Shown here: piece by piece, positions 17,034 through 25,076 of the stretch
Position numbering within the stretch: the stretch's first letter is position 1
Layout: every line of letters starts with the position of its first letter
Source: JANYCG01 sp031431035
GTDB lineage: Bacteria; Pseudomonadota; Gammaproteobacteria; Burkholderiales; Burkholderiaceae_C
Length of the DNA stretch: 40,172 nt
Direction: 5' to 3'
NCBI GenBank assembly: GCA_031431035.1
Contig: JANPCR010000127.1
Span: 1-40,172 of the forward strand
Program-made: the position numbers and the translations under genes
Notes under the pieces: generated by a model
Databases searched by the model: none
What the model was told of the DNA's origin: nothing
The model's input: the letters and a program-made list of their open reading frames with translations, nothing else

Positions 17034-17350
17034 TGGTGGCCGGATTGACCATCGGCACCTTTTTGATTCGCTATTCATTCATTGGCGTGTTTGCCAACCG
17101 CGATTTACCGCCTTGGCTGGAGCGGTCACTCAAGCTGATGGTGCCCGCCATTTTTGCCGCCATTGTGTGCAGCGGCGTGGTGATGGTTTACGGACCCAAT
17201 GGCCCCCACATTGGCGGACTGGACAACTGGCCGCGCTACGCCAGCGCGGGCGTGGCCCTGCTAGCAGCGCTAGCCAGCAAGGGCAATATGTTGATCACGC
17301 TGGGCACGGGGATGGCGGCGCTGCATGGGCTGCCTTGGTTGTTTCGCTGA
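17009..17350 (+). CDS. azlD: AzlD family branched-chain amino acid exporter, small subunit
   Basis: 113-residue membrane protein with four hydrophobic segments and AzlD pattern GTFLIRYSFIGVFANRDLPP, followed by LKLMVPAIFAAIV. Start is the GTG at 17009-17011, with AAGGAG 8 bases upstream. Longer frames upstream are out of phase with the family. It overlaps azlC by 25 bases, consistent with translational coupling. Confidence 0.88.
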   Translation: MDSTQSWLVVAGLTIGTFLIRYSFIGVFANRDLPPWLERSLKLMVPAIFAAIVCSGVVMVYGPNGPHIGGLDNWPRYASAGVALLAALASKGNMLITLGTGMAALHGLPWLFR

Positions 17351-17521
17351 TTTCTATCGCGTAGAGGGTGACGCAGAAAATTGCAAAGTGGCGTTGAAAA
17401 GTACCGTTTGCAAATTCGACAAGATTCAGGTCGAATGCAGTCAAATAAACTGAAATGACGGACAGGGGTGGCCATGAGCTTGACAGCAGGCGCATCACCC
17501 GTTGCCGTTTGATCGCCCACC

Positions 17522-18136
17522 ATGTCCAATGCCGCCCCGCTGAAGTTTTATTTCGATTTCATCTCGCCCTTTGGCTACTTTGCCTCGTTGCGCATTGACG
17601 ACTTGGCGCATCGCCAGGGCCGCACGGTCGAATGGCACCCGATGCTGCTGGGGGTGTCGGTGATGAAGGTGATGGGGCTTAAACCGTTGCTGGACACACC
17701 GCTTAAAGGACCTTACACCTTGCATGACGTGCGCCGCTACGCGCGGTTGCATGGCATTCAACTGGGACACACCTTCGGAGGCGCACCCAGTCACCCCTTG
17801 AGCATGGCGCGGGCGATGTGCTGGGCCATGAAGATCCACCCGCAGGCCGCCAAGTCGCTGGCCCGCGCCATGCTACATGCCTATTGGGTTTTGGGCTGTG
17901 ATTTGTCGTCGCCCGAGTCGCTGGGCGGCATTGAATTGCCAGCGGCGATTCGCGCCAATGAGCTGGTGCAAGCGGTACAGGGCGAGGCGGCCGCACGCCT
18001 GCTGCGTGCGGAGGTTCGCACTTCGCTGGACGCGGGTATTTTTGGCTCACCCACGGTGGTGGTCGATGGCGAAATGTTTTGGGGCGTTGACAAATTCAGC
18101 GAACTGGAACACTGGCTTGCCACAGGCGGCTGGTAG
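17522..18136 (+). CDS. 2-hydroxychromene-2-carboxylate isomerase / DsbA-family protein
   Basis: 204-residue member of the kappa-class GST/HCCA isomerase branch of the thioredoxin fold. The N-terminal strand FYFDFISPFGYFAS carries the SPF/SPY motif of this family in place of a CxxC. The C-terminal GIFGSPTVVVDGEMFWGVDK is the usual cis-proline and GxDR-like end. HCCA isomerases act in naphthalene-type degradation with glutathione, but most genomic members have no proven substrate. It is preceded by 171 bases without a gene and followed directly by composite element copy B. No other aromatic-ring genes adjoin it on this side. Confidence 0.85.
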   Translation: MSNAAPLKFYFDFISPFGYFASLRIDDLAHRQGRTVEWHPMLLGVSVMKVMGLKPLLDTPLKGPYTLHDVRRYARLHGIQLGHTFGGAPSHPLSMARAMCWAMKIHPQAAKSLARAMLHAYWVLGCDLSSPESLGGIELPAAIRANELVQAVQGEAAARLLRAEVRTSLDAGIFGSPTVVVDGEMFWGVDKFSELEHWLATGGW

Positions 18137-18142
18137 GTTTTG

Positions 18143-18256
18143 ATATCACCGGTGATATGACTTTTTCAAAACGAGGTCGAAAACGGCATTTTATGAATAG
18201 AATAGGCCTCTAGCTCACGAATTATATAGATAGTTTGCTATTATTATAATAGCAAA
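18143..18256 (+). repeat. Composite intergenic element, copy B
   Basis: Palindrome ATATCACC/GGTGATAT (18143-18158, perfect), TCAAAA box 42 bases before the core, spacer with TTATGAATAGAAT, and core TAGGCCTCTAGCTCACGAAT with CTCTAG starting at 18208. The terminal hairpin is TTTGCTATTA (18234-18243) / TAATAGCAAA (18247-18256) with a 3-base loop. Palindrome centre to CTCTAG is 57.5 bases. It lies between two convergent genes. Confidence 0.9.
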
Positions 18257-18345
18257 TAGGGCCACTGCCGAAAAAGGCAATCAGTCCATGCCATCAGCCC
18301 ATTCGATCGGCCCATTCCGCGAGCCCAGCCAATCCGATTGGGCAA

Positions 18346-19209
18346 TCAGGTCAACCCCAGCAAGCGCACCGCATTGCCTTTCAAAATGCCGGGCATCACC
18401 TCAGGTTTGAAACCCGCGTCTTCGAAGTCTTTCATCCAGCGGTCGGGGGTGATCAGCGGGTAGTCGCTGCCAAACAAAATGCGGTCTTTGAGCAGCGTGT
18501 TGGCGTAGTGCACCAACTGCTTGGGAAAGTATTTGGGGCTCCAGCCGGACAGGTCAATCCAGACATTGGGCTTGTGGGTGGCCACGCTTAGCGCCTCGTC
18601 TTGCCACGGAAAACTCGGGTGCGCCATGACGATTTGCATGTCCGGGAATTCAATCGCCACATCGTCCAAATGCATGGGGTTGCTGTACTCCAAACGCAAC
18701 CCGCCACCGCAGCGCATGCCACTGCCAATGCCGCTGTGCCCGGTGTGAAAAATGGCGGGCCGTTTGTGGGCGTTGATGACCTCGTAAATCGGCCAGGCCA
18801 TCTTGTCGTAGGGGTGGTAGGCCTGCACGGTCGGGTGAAATTTAAAGCCCTTCACGCCGTGTTCGGTGATCAGGCGCTCGGCCTCTCGGGCCCCCATTTT
18901 TCCTTTGTGCGGGTCAATGCTGGCAAAAGCCATCATCATGTCGGAATTGGCTTTGGCGGCCTCGGCAATTTCTTCGTTGGGAATGCGCCTGCGCCCCATT
19001 TTGGATTCGGCATCGACCGTGAACATGATCAAGCCGATCTTGCGTTCGCGGTAGTAGGCAATAGTTTCCGCAATCGTCGGTCTGCGGCTGTTGCGAAAGT
19101 ACTTGTCGGCGGCGCGGTCATATTCTTCGCCATAGGCGTCGAACGGGTTCCAGCAGCTCACCTCGGCATGGGTGTGGATGTCAATGGCAATGAGATTGGC
19201 GTGGTCCAT
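18346..19209 (-). CDS. Amidohydrolase-2 family metal-dependent hydrolase (CouO-like candidate)
   Basis: 287-residue TIM-barrel amidohydrolase (PF04909 type). Metal-ligand positions visible: HTH at His12/His14 (AIDIHTHAE), the His of GFKFHP, IFHTGHSG, MAHPSFPW and the Asp of LFGSDYPL. In the neighbourhood of a feruloyl-CoA synthase-like ligase, a hydratase and a dehydrogenase, the best match of role is CouO. That is the metallohydrolase of Rhodococcus that cleaves the aryl-beta-ketopropionyl-CoA to a benzoate and acetyl-CoA. Family is certain and this function is inference; decarboxylase relatives (gamma-resorcylate type) are the alternative. It is divergent from the hydratase gene. Confidence 0.8.
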   Translation of the reverse strand: MDHANLIAIDIHTHAEVSCWNPFDAYGEEYDRAADKYFRNSRRPTIAETIAYYRERKIGLIMFTVDAESKMGRRRIPNEEIAEAAKANSDMMMAFASIDPHKGKMGAREAERLITEHGVKGFKFHPTVQAYHPYDKMAWPIYEVINAHKRPAIFHTGHSGIGSGMRCGGGLRLEYSNPMHLDDVAIEFPDMQIVMAHPSFPWQDEALSVATHKPNVWIDLSGWSPKYFPKQLVHYANTLLKDRILFGSDYPLITPDRWMKDFEDAGFKPEVMPGILKGNAVRLLGLT

Positions 19210-19295
19210 GGTGGGGTCTCGGTTTGGATGTTTTGGATGGGTTGGCGCGGTGGGTTGAACTTGGTGTAAACCCTAGAAAAAGGATTTAAAAAACC

Positions 19296-19312
19296 CTTGA
19301 ACTAGTTACAAG
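19296..19312. promoter_or_regulatory. Quasi-palindromic operator candidate upstream of the hydroxycinnamate operon
   Basis: CTTG-AACTAGTT-ACAAG: an 8-base perfect palindrome flanked by CTTG and CAAG with one base of asymmetry. It sits in the 164-base region between the divergent amidohydrolase and hydratase genes, a likely place for the MarR protein encoded at 26840 to act. No direct evidence of binding. Confidence 0.4.
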
Positions 19313-19373
19313 CAATAACGATAATCGAGTTTCAGCAAAAGATCAATCCTTTTCAGAAAACTGCCACAAAGCC

Positions 19374-20192
19374 ATGCCGACTTCCTCTCAATCTGCCCTG
19401 CCTTACAAGACAACTTCCAAAACCCTGCATGTTGAGTTTCGCGGGGAGCAGCAAGAAATCGCCGTCATCCGCATGACCCGCTCGGCCAAGCGCAACGCTC
19501 TGAACGACGAGCTGGTGGCATCGCTCAAGCAGGTTTTCGACACCCTGCCCGCCACGGTGCGTGCCGCTGTGATTGATGGCGAAGGCGAGCACTTTTGCGC
19601 GGGTCTTGACTTAAGCGAACTCAAAGACCGCGACACAGGGCAAGGCCTGATGCACTCGCGCAGTTGGCACGTGGCCCTGGAGCGGGTGCAATTTGGCCCT
19701 GTTCCCGTGGTGGCTGCCTTGCATGGCGCGGTAGTGGGCGGCGGCTTGGAACTGGCCACGGCCTGCCATATTCGCGTGGCCGATGAATCGACTTTTTATG
19801 CCCTGCCCGAAGGCTCGCGCGGCATTTTTGTGGGTGGCGGTGGCTCGGTTCGCATCCCCAAGCTGATTGGTGTGGCGCGAATGACCGACATGATGATGAC
19901 AGGCCGCGTCTACAACGCCGTGGACGGCGAGCGCCTTGGTTTTGCCCAATATTTAGTGCCCACTGGCCAGGCTTTTGACAAGGCTTTCGATCTGGCCGTG
20001 CGCATTGCGCAGAACGCCCCGCTGACCAATTACGCGCTGATGCACGCCCTGCCCCGCATTGCTGAGCAAAGCACCGACCACGGTTTGTTCTCAGAATCCA
20101 TGATGGCCGCCATTGCCCAAAGCGCCCCTGAGGCCAAGGCCCGCGTCAAAGCGTTTCTGGATGGCAAAGCCGCCAAGGTCAAGAAAGCCTGA
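19374..20192 (+). CDS. Enoyl-CoA hydratase/isomerase (crotonase) family protein
   Basis: 272-residue crotonase-fold enzyme. Oxyanion-hole strands are visible as EHFCAGLDLSEL (near residue 80) and ALHGAVVGGGLELATACHIR (near 115-135), followed by ALPEGSRGIFVGGGGS, where the catalytic acid is expected. The gene ends 14 bases before the CoA-ligase ATG, so it is the first gene of the operon. In the hydroxycinnamate pathway it would hydrate feruloyl- or coumaroyl-CoA (CouM role). The retro-aldol feruloyl-CoA hydratase/lyase role, giving vanillin, is the alternative. Confidence 0.88.
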   Translation: MPTSSQSALPYKTTSKTLHVEFRGEQQEIAVIRMTRSAKRNALNDELVASLKQVFDTLPATVRAAVIDGEGEHFCAGLDLSELKDRDTGQGLMHSRSWHVALERVQFGPVPVVAALHGAVVGGGLELATACHIRVADESTFYALPEGSRGIFVGGGGSVRIPKLIGVARMTDMMMTGRVYNAVDGERLGFAQYLVPTGQAFDKAFDLAVRIAQNAPLTNYALMHALPRIAEQSTDHGLFSESMMAAIAQSAPEAKARVKAFLDGKAAKVKKA

Positions 20193-20206
20193 AGGTGAGC
20201 GACCCC

Positions 20207-22135
20207 ATGAACAGCGCAACCCAGCCCAAATACCGCAACGTTGCCTTTGGCATCACCCGCGTGGCCCTGCGCCAGGGCACGGGCGCATCGTCGGGCAACG
20301 TGTACGTCATGGCCGAGCAGCCGCTTGCGCCCTATGCCGAGCGCATCGCCGACCGATTGGTGCATTGGGCGTCTGAGGTGCCAGACCGCATCTGGATGGC
20401 CAAACGCGAGAAAACGCTCGACGCCCAAGGCGTTGCTGGCACGGGCGACTGGCAGCACATCACCTTCGCGCAGGCGCTGGCGGGTGCGCGCAGCATCGGT
20501 CAAGCCCTGCTGAACCGGAGTTTGGGGGTCAATCGCCCAGTCGCCATCTTGAGCGAAAACGACCTGGAACATGCATTGCTGTCGCTCGGTTGCATTTACG
20601 CGGGGGTGCCTTACTGTTCAGTGTCCACCGCTTACTCGACTGTCAGCACGGACCATGAAAAGTTGCGCCACGTGCTGGGCACTTTGACGCCCGGCTTGGT
20701 GTTTGCCAGCGACGGCGCACGCTTTGCCAAAGCCATTGCCGCCACTGTGGGGGCCGATGTGGAGGTGGTCACCCATTCAAGCTCAGCCGCCCAAACCGCC
20801 GCTGTCGCCCAGACCCTGGGGCGGCCCGTCACTGCCTTCAGCGACCTGCTGGCCACCGTGCCCATCGCCGCGGTGGACGCCGCCATGCGGGCAACCGGGC
20901 CGGATTCGATTGTCAAATTTTTGTTCACCTCGGGCTCCACCAAACTGCCCAAGGCCGTCATCAACACGCAGCGCATGTGGTGCTCCAACCAGCAGCAAAT
21001 GTTGCAGTCCATGCCCATGCTCAAAGACCACCAGGTGCTGGTGGACTGGCTGCCCTGGAACCATACTTTCGCAGGCAACCACAACTTTGGTTTGTCGCTG
21101 TACCACGGTGGCACCATTTACATTGACGACGGCAAGCCCATGCCAGGGCTGATCAACGAAACCCTGCGCAACCTGCGCGAAATTGCGCCTACCTTTTACC
21201 TGAACGTGCCCACCGGGTTTGAGCAAATTGCCAACGCCATGCAGACAGATGCCGTGCTGCGCAAAACCTTGCTCTCCAAAGTGCAAATGTTTTTCTATGC
21301 AGGGGCTGCCCTGGCGCAACCGATTTGGGACAGCCTGCACCAAACCCAAGAGGCCGAAATAGGCGAGCGCATTGTGATGGGCACGGGCTTGGGCATGACC
21401 GAATCCGCGCCCTTTGCGATTTTTGTCACCAGCCACAACGTGAAAGCGGGCGACCTGGGTGTGCCGTGCGCAGGCCTGGAGCTGAAATTGGTACCTGTCG
21501 ATGGCAAAGTCGAGGTGCGCTACAAGGGCCCCAACATCACGCCCGGCTATTGGCGCAATGACGAAGCCACGCAAGAGTCTTTTGACGAAGAAGGCTTTTT
21601 TTGCAGTGGCGACGCCGTGCAATGGATTGACGACAACGACATTCACCAAGGCCTGAAGTTTGATGGTCGCATTGCCGAAGACTTTAAATTGGCAACCGGC
21701 ACTTTTGTGAGCGTCGGCCCCATGCGCGGCAAAATTATCGCGGCGGGCGCGCCTTATGTGCAAGACGCCGTGATCACGGGCCTCAACCTCAAAGAAGTCG
21801 GTGCCTTGATTTTTCCGACGGCAGCCGTGCGCACCCTGGGCGGCTTGCCAGCCACGGCCAGCCTTCAGGAGGTGGTGGCCAGCCCGGCTGTGCAAGCGCA
21901 CTTTCAAACTGTCTTGAACCAACTGGCCAGCCAAAGCACCGGCAGCGCCACCCGCGTCGCGCGACTGCATGTGATGCACGAGGCACCGTCCATTGACAAG
22001 GGCGAAGTGACTGACAAAGGCTCGATCAATCAGCGCTCGGTGCTCAAACACCGAAGCGCCTTGGTGGATGCGTTCCACGAGCAAGCTGGCGCGGACAGCA
22101 GCGCAATCGGCCCCATTCTGAAGCCTCAAAAGTAA
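20207..22135 (+). CDS. Feruloyl-CoA synthase-like acyl-CoA synthetase
   Basis: 642-residue AMP-forming CoA ligase. The P-loop-like motif is TSGSTKLPKA (residues 241-250), followed by WLPWNHTFAGNHNFG and MGTGLGMTESAPF. The adenylate site near the C-terminal third is CSGDAVQWID, then FDGRIAEDFKLATGTFVSVG. The LxK variant in the P-loop and the length above 600 are characteristic of bacterial feruloyl-CoA synthases. It would activate ferulate, p-coumarate or caffeate with ATP and CoA. I choose the ATG at 20207, with AAGGTGAG upstream, over the GTG four codons earlier. Confidence 0.86.
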   Translation: MNSATQPKYRNVAFGITRVALRQGTGASSGNVYVMAEQPLAPYAERIADRLVHWASEVPDRIWMAKREKTLDAQGVAGTGDWQHITFAQALAGARSIGQALLNRSLGVNRPVAILSENDLEHALLSLGCIYAGVPYCSVSTAYSTVSTDHEKLRHVLGTLTPGLVFASDGARFAKAIAATVGADVEVVTHSSSAAQTAAVAQTLGRPVTAFSDLLATVPIAAVDAAMRATGPDSIVKFLFTSGSTKLPKAVINTQRMWCSNQQQMLQSMPMLKDHQVLVDWLPWNHTFAGNHNFGLSLYHGGTIYIDDGKPMPGLINETLRNLREIAPTFYLNVPTGFEQIANAMQTDAVLRKTLLSKVQMFFYAGAALAQPIWDSLHQTQEAEIGERIVMGTGLGMTESAPFAIFVTSHNVKAGDLGVPCAGLELKLVPVDGKVEVRYKGPNITPGYWRNDEATQESFDEEGFFCSGDAVQWIDDNDIHQGLKFDGRIAEDFKLATGTFVSVGPMRGKIIAAGAPYVQDAVITGLNLKEVGALIFPTAAVRTLGGLPATASLQEVVASPAVQAHFQTVLNQLASQSTGSATRVARLHVMHEAPSIDKGEVTDKGSINQRSVLKHRSALVDAFHEQAGADSSAIGPILKPQK

Positions 22136-22144
22136 ATACACACC

Positions 22145-22909
22145 ATGAACATCGCAGGACATTCATCCATCGTCACCGGCGGCGCATCGGGTTTGGGCGA
22201 AGCAACCGCCCGCGAGCTGGCGCGATTGGGTGCCAAAGTCGCTATTTTTGATGTCAACCAAGCGCTGGCCGACAAGGTGGCGGCTGACATCAACGGCGTG
22301 GCCTGCCAGTGCGACATCACCAACACCGAGAGCGTGAACGCAGCCCTTGCCAAGGCTGCCGCAGCCCATGGCCCAGCCCGCATTTTGATGAATATTGCGG
22401 GCATTGGCTCAGCCAAGCGCATCGTCGCCAAAGACGGCACTGCGGCACCCCTTGAAGACTTCGCCCGGGTGGTCAACATCAACCTGATTGGCAGCTACAA
22501 CGTGAGCCGGCTGTTTGCAGCTGAATGCGTCAAATTGGCCCCGCTGGACGGTGGTGAGCGCGGCGTGATGATGTTCACCGCGTCGGTCGCCGCTTTCGAC
22601 GGCCAGGTTGGCCAGCAAGCCTACAGCGCATCCAAAGGTGGCTTGGTCGGCATGACCCTGCCCATGGCGCGCGACTTGGCACAACACGGCATTCGCGTGT
22701 GCACCGTCGCCCCCGGTTTGTTTGCCACGCCGCTCATGAAGCAATTGCCTGAACCCGTGCAAGCGTCGCTTGCGGCGTCGATCCCGTTTCCGCCGCGCTT
22801 GGGCAAACCCGAAGAGTTTGCCGAGCTGGCCTGCCATATCGTCACCAATGGCCACCTGAACGGCGAAGTGATTCGCCTGGATGGCGCGTTGCGCATGGCC
22901 CCGCGTTGA
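22145..22909 (+). CDS. Short-chain dehydrogenase, 3-hydroxyacyl-CoA dehydrogenase type
   Basis: 254-residue classical SDR with the cofactor motif TGGASGLG (11-18), NIAG near 83-86, and catalytic Tyr160/Lys164 in YSASK. The sequence resembles type-2 3-hydroxyacyl-CoA dehydrogenases (17-beta-HSD10-like), including GVMMFTASVAAFDGQVGQQA and the AELACHIVTNGHLNGEVIRLDG end. In this operon it would oxidise the 3-hydroxy-arylpropionyl-CoA made by the hydratase to the beta-keto thioester (CouN role). It is only 9 bases downstream of the ligase gene. Confidence 0.88.
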   Translation: MNIAGHSSIVTGGASGLGEATARELARLGAKVAIFDVNQALADKVAADINGVACQCDITNTESVNAALAKAAAAHGPARILMNIAGIGSAKRIVAKDGTAAPLEDFARVVNINLIGSYNVSRLFAAECVKLAPLDGGERGVMMFTASVAAFDGQVGQQAYSASKGGLVGMTLPMARDLAQHGIRVCTVAPGLFATPLMKQLPEPVQASLAASIPFPPRLGKPEEFAELACHIVTNGHLNGEVIRLDGALRMAPR

Positions 22910-22960
22910 TTTTTCTTGCTGATTTTTTCTGATTTTTTTTAAGTACTTAGGAGACACACC

Positions 22961-23968
22961 ATGCAACGCCGTCAATTCACACAAGGCACCTTAAGCGCCA
23001 CCGTTTTAAGTGCCCTGAGCTCAATGGGCACCTCATCCGCGTGGGCGCAAGCCTCTTTGCCACTGGAGCAAGTCAAAATTTACTTTGGCTTTCCAGCAGG
23101 CAGCTCAGGGGACATCGTCGCGCGCCGGGTTGGTGACAAACTGGCTGGCAGCGGCTACACCAAAAACGGTGCCGTAGTTGAAAACAAACCCGGTGCTGGT
23201 GGCCGCATCGCACTTGATGTGCTGAAGCCCGCCCCGGCAGACGGCACCGTGCTCACGCTCACGCCCTATTCCATGCTGTCTTTGTACCCGCATGTGTTCA
23301 CCAAATTGAGCTACGACGCCTTCAAAGACTTCGTCCCTGTGTCCATGGCGGCCATCATGCAGCACGGGCTGGCGGTAGGCCCCATGGTGCCTGCCAGCGT
23401 GACCGATGTGAAAGGCTTTTTAGCCTGGTGCAAAGTCAACCCGAAAGATGCCAACTACGGCTCACCCGGTGCGGGTTCAACCCCCCATTTCATTGGCGCA
23501 CTGTTGGGATTGAACTCCAACATCGACATGAAACACGTCCCATACCGTGGCTCTGTGCCTGGCGTGACCGATGTGGTGGGCGGGCAAATTGCGGGCATGG
23601 TCACACCGCACGGCGACTTTATTGCCAACCACAAAGCCGGCAAGTTGCGCATTTTGGCAACCTCGGGGGCCAAACGCTCACCTTTCGTGCCTGAAGTCGC
23701 CACCTTTGCCGAGCAAGGTTTTCCTGAGCTCACGGTAGACGAATGGTTTTCGTTTTACGCGCCAGCAGGCACACCGGCCAACGTGATTGCAGCAGCCAGT
23801 GCGGCCATCAACGTGGCACTGAAAGACAAGTCCGTCATCGACAGTCTGGCCCTGGTCGGCTTGATTGCTCAGGGTTCAACCCCAGCCGAACTGGCAGCCA
23901 GCCAAAAACTGCAATACGACCGCTGGGGGCCACTGATCAAACGCATTGGTTTCACCGCTGAATCCTGA
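22961..23968 (+). CDS. Bug-family substrate-binding protein, hydroxycinnamate operon copy 1
   Basis: 335-residue TctC/Bug receptor. Signal peptide MQRRQFTQGTLSATVLSA ending near AWAQA, then FGFPAGSSGDIVARR, VENKPGAGGR and NYGSPGAGSTPHF. A TTAGGAG ribosome-binding site precedes the ATG. It ends in RIGFTAES, exactly like the next gene, marking the two as a tandem duplication. It probably captures an aromatic acid or its ester for uptake; no cognate membrane components are in the window. Confidence 0.9.
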   Translation: MQRRQFTQGTLSATVLSALSSMGTSSAWAQASLPLEQVKIYFGFPAGSSGDIVARRVGDKLAGSGYTKNGAVVENKPGAGGRIALDVLKPAPADGTVLTLTPYSMLSLYPHVFTKLSYDAFKDFVPVSMAAIMQHGLAVGPMVPASVTDVKGFLAWCKVNPKDANYGSPGAGSTPHFIGALLGLNSNIDMKHVPYRGSVPGVTDVVGGQIAGMVTPHGDFIANHKAGKLRILATSGAKRSPFVPEVATFAEQGFPELTVDEWFSFYAPAGTPANVIAAASAAINVALKDKSVIDSLALVGLIAQGSTPAELAASQKLQYDRWGPLIKRIGFTAES

Positions 23969-24009
23969 AAATCCGAGCCATCATTTGTTCTAACTTAGAG
24001 GAAATCACC

Positions 24010-24996
24010 ATGACCACACGTCGCCAATTCACACATGTAGCCGCTGCCACCGCTGTTTTGGGGGCGTTGCCGGGGTTTGTTCAAGCCCAGGGCATGGTGG
24101 ACACCTTGCGCATCATCGTCGGCTTTCCACCGGGCGGCACAACCGACGCCTTCGCGCGGCGCATGGCCGAAAAGCTGCGCGGCGTTTACGCGACCAATGT
24201 CGTGGTGGACAACAAGCCTGGAGCAGGCGGCCAGGTGGGCGTCATCACATTGCGTGACGCGCCCGCTGACGGCACGGTCATGTTGTTCACGCCGGGGTCG
24301 ATGATCACCATTTACCCCCACACTTACCCCAAGCTGCAATACAAAACGTCTGACGTGCTGCCGATCAGCACCGGGCTGTACACAGCGTTTGGCCTGGGCG
24401 TAGGGCCAGCAGTTCCCGCCACCGTGACCGATGTCAAAAGCCTGATCGCCTGGCTCAAGGCCAACCCCAACATGGGCAATTACGGCACGCCAGGTGCGGG
24501 TTCCATGCCGCACATGGTGGGTGCCTTGCTTGACAAAGCGGCAGGACTCAACATGAAGCAGATTCCGTACCGGGGCTCTGGCCCGGCCATCATTGAACTG
24601 CTGGGCGGTCAACTGCCTATTTTCACGTCACCCATTGGCGACTACTTGCAGCACCTGCCCAGTGGCAAGCTGCGTTTGCTGGCCGTCACAGGCAAGCAGC
24701 GCTCGCGCTTCGCGCCCAACGTGCCCACGTACGTGGAGCAAGGCTACCCTGAGCTGGACATGGAAGAGTGGTTTGGCTTCTTCATGCCAGCACGCACACC
24801 AGTCTCCATTGCCACGCGCATGAACGACGCGCTCAAAACGCTGATCCCGGCCAAAGACGTGGCTGATTTCGCGGCCCCTCTGGGCTTGCAGCCCAGCGCG
24901 TCCAGCAGCATTGACGACTTTGCCAAAACCGTGAAAGCCGACTCCGAGCTGTGGGGCGGTTACGTCAGGCGAATCGGCTTCACCGCAGAGTCCTGA
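24010..24996 (+). CDS. Bug-family substrate-binding protein, hydroxycinnamate operon copy 2
   Basis: 328-residue paralogue of the preceding gene. A twin-Arg-like start (MTTRRQFTHVAAATAVLG) leads to GFPPGGTTDAFARRMAEKLR, VDNKPGAGGQVG and NYGTPGAGSMPHM. The shared RIGFTAES terminus and collinear motifs support duplication followed by divergence. GAGG lies before the ATG. The ligand pocket segments (for example KQIPYRGSGPAI against KHVPYRGSVPGV) are similar but not identical, so the two may bind related compounds. Confidence 0.9.
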   Translation: MTTRRQFTHVAAATAVLGALPGFVQAQGMVDTLRIIVGFPPGGTTDAFARRMAEKLRGVYATNVVVDNKPGAGGQVGVITLRDAPADGTVMLFTPGSMITIYPHTYPKLQYKTSDVLPISTGLYTAFGLGVGPAVPATVTDVKSLIAWLKANPNMGNYGTPGAGSMPHMVGALLDKAAGLNMKQIPYRGSGPAIIELLGGQLPIFTSPIGDYLQHLPSGKLRLLAVTGKQRSRFAPNVPTYVEQGYPELDMEEWFGFFMPARTPVSIATRMNDALKTLIPAKDVADFAAPLGLQPSASSSIDDFAKTVKADSELWGGYVRRIGFTAES

Positions 24997-25076
24997 TCGC
25001 GCTCAGAGTCCAGCCACTTTCAGGTGGCAGTTTTTTGTCCTGCATTCACTTCAATTCAATTCAAAACTCAAAACCC

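Noticed and set aside
20783..22162. 459-codon minus-strand open frame opposite the CoA ligase
   Set aside because: Antisense to a well-recognised enzyme; composition (His, Gln, Val, Gly rich) is that of a codon shadow in GC-rich DNA, with no domain and no ribosome-binding site.
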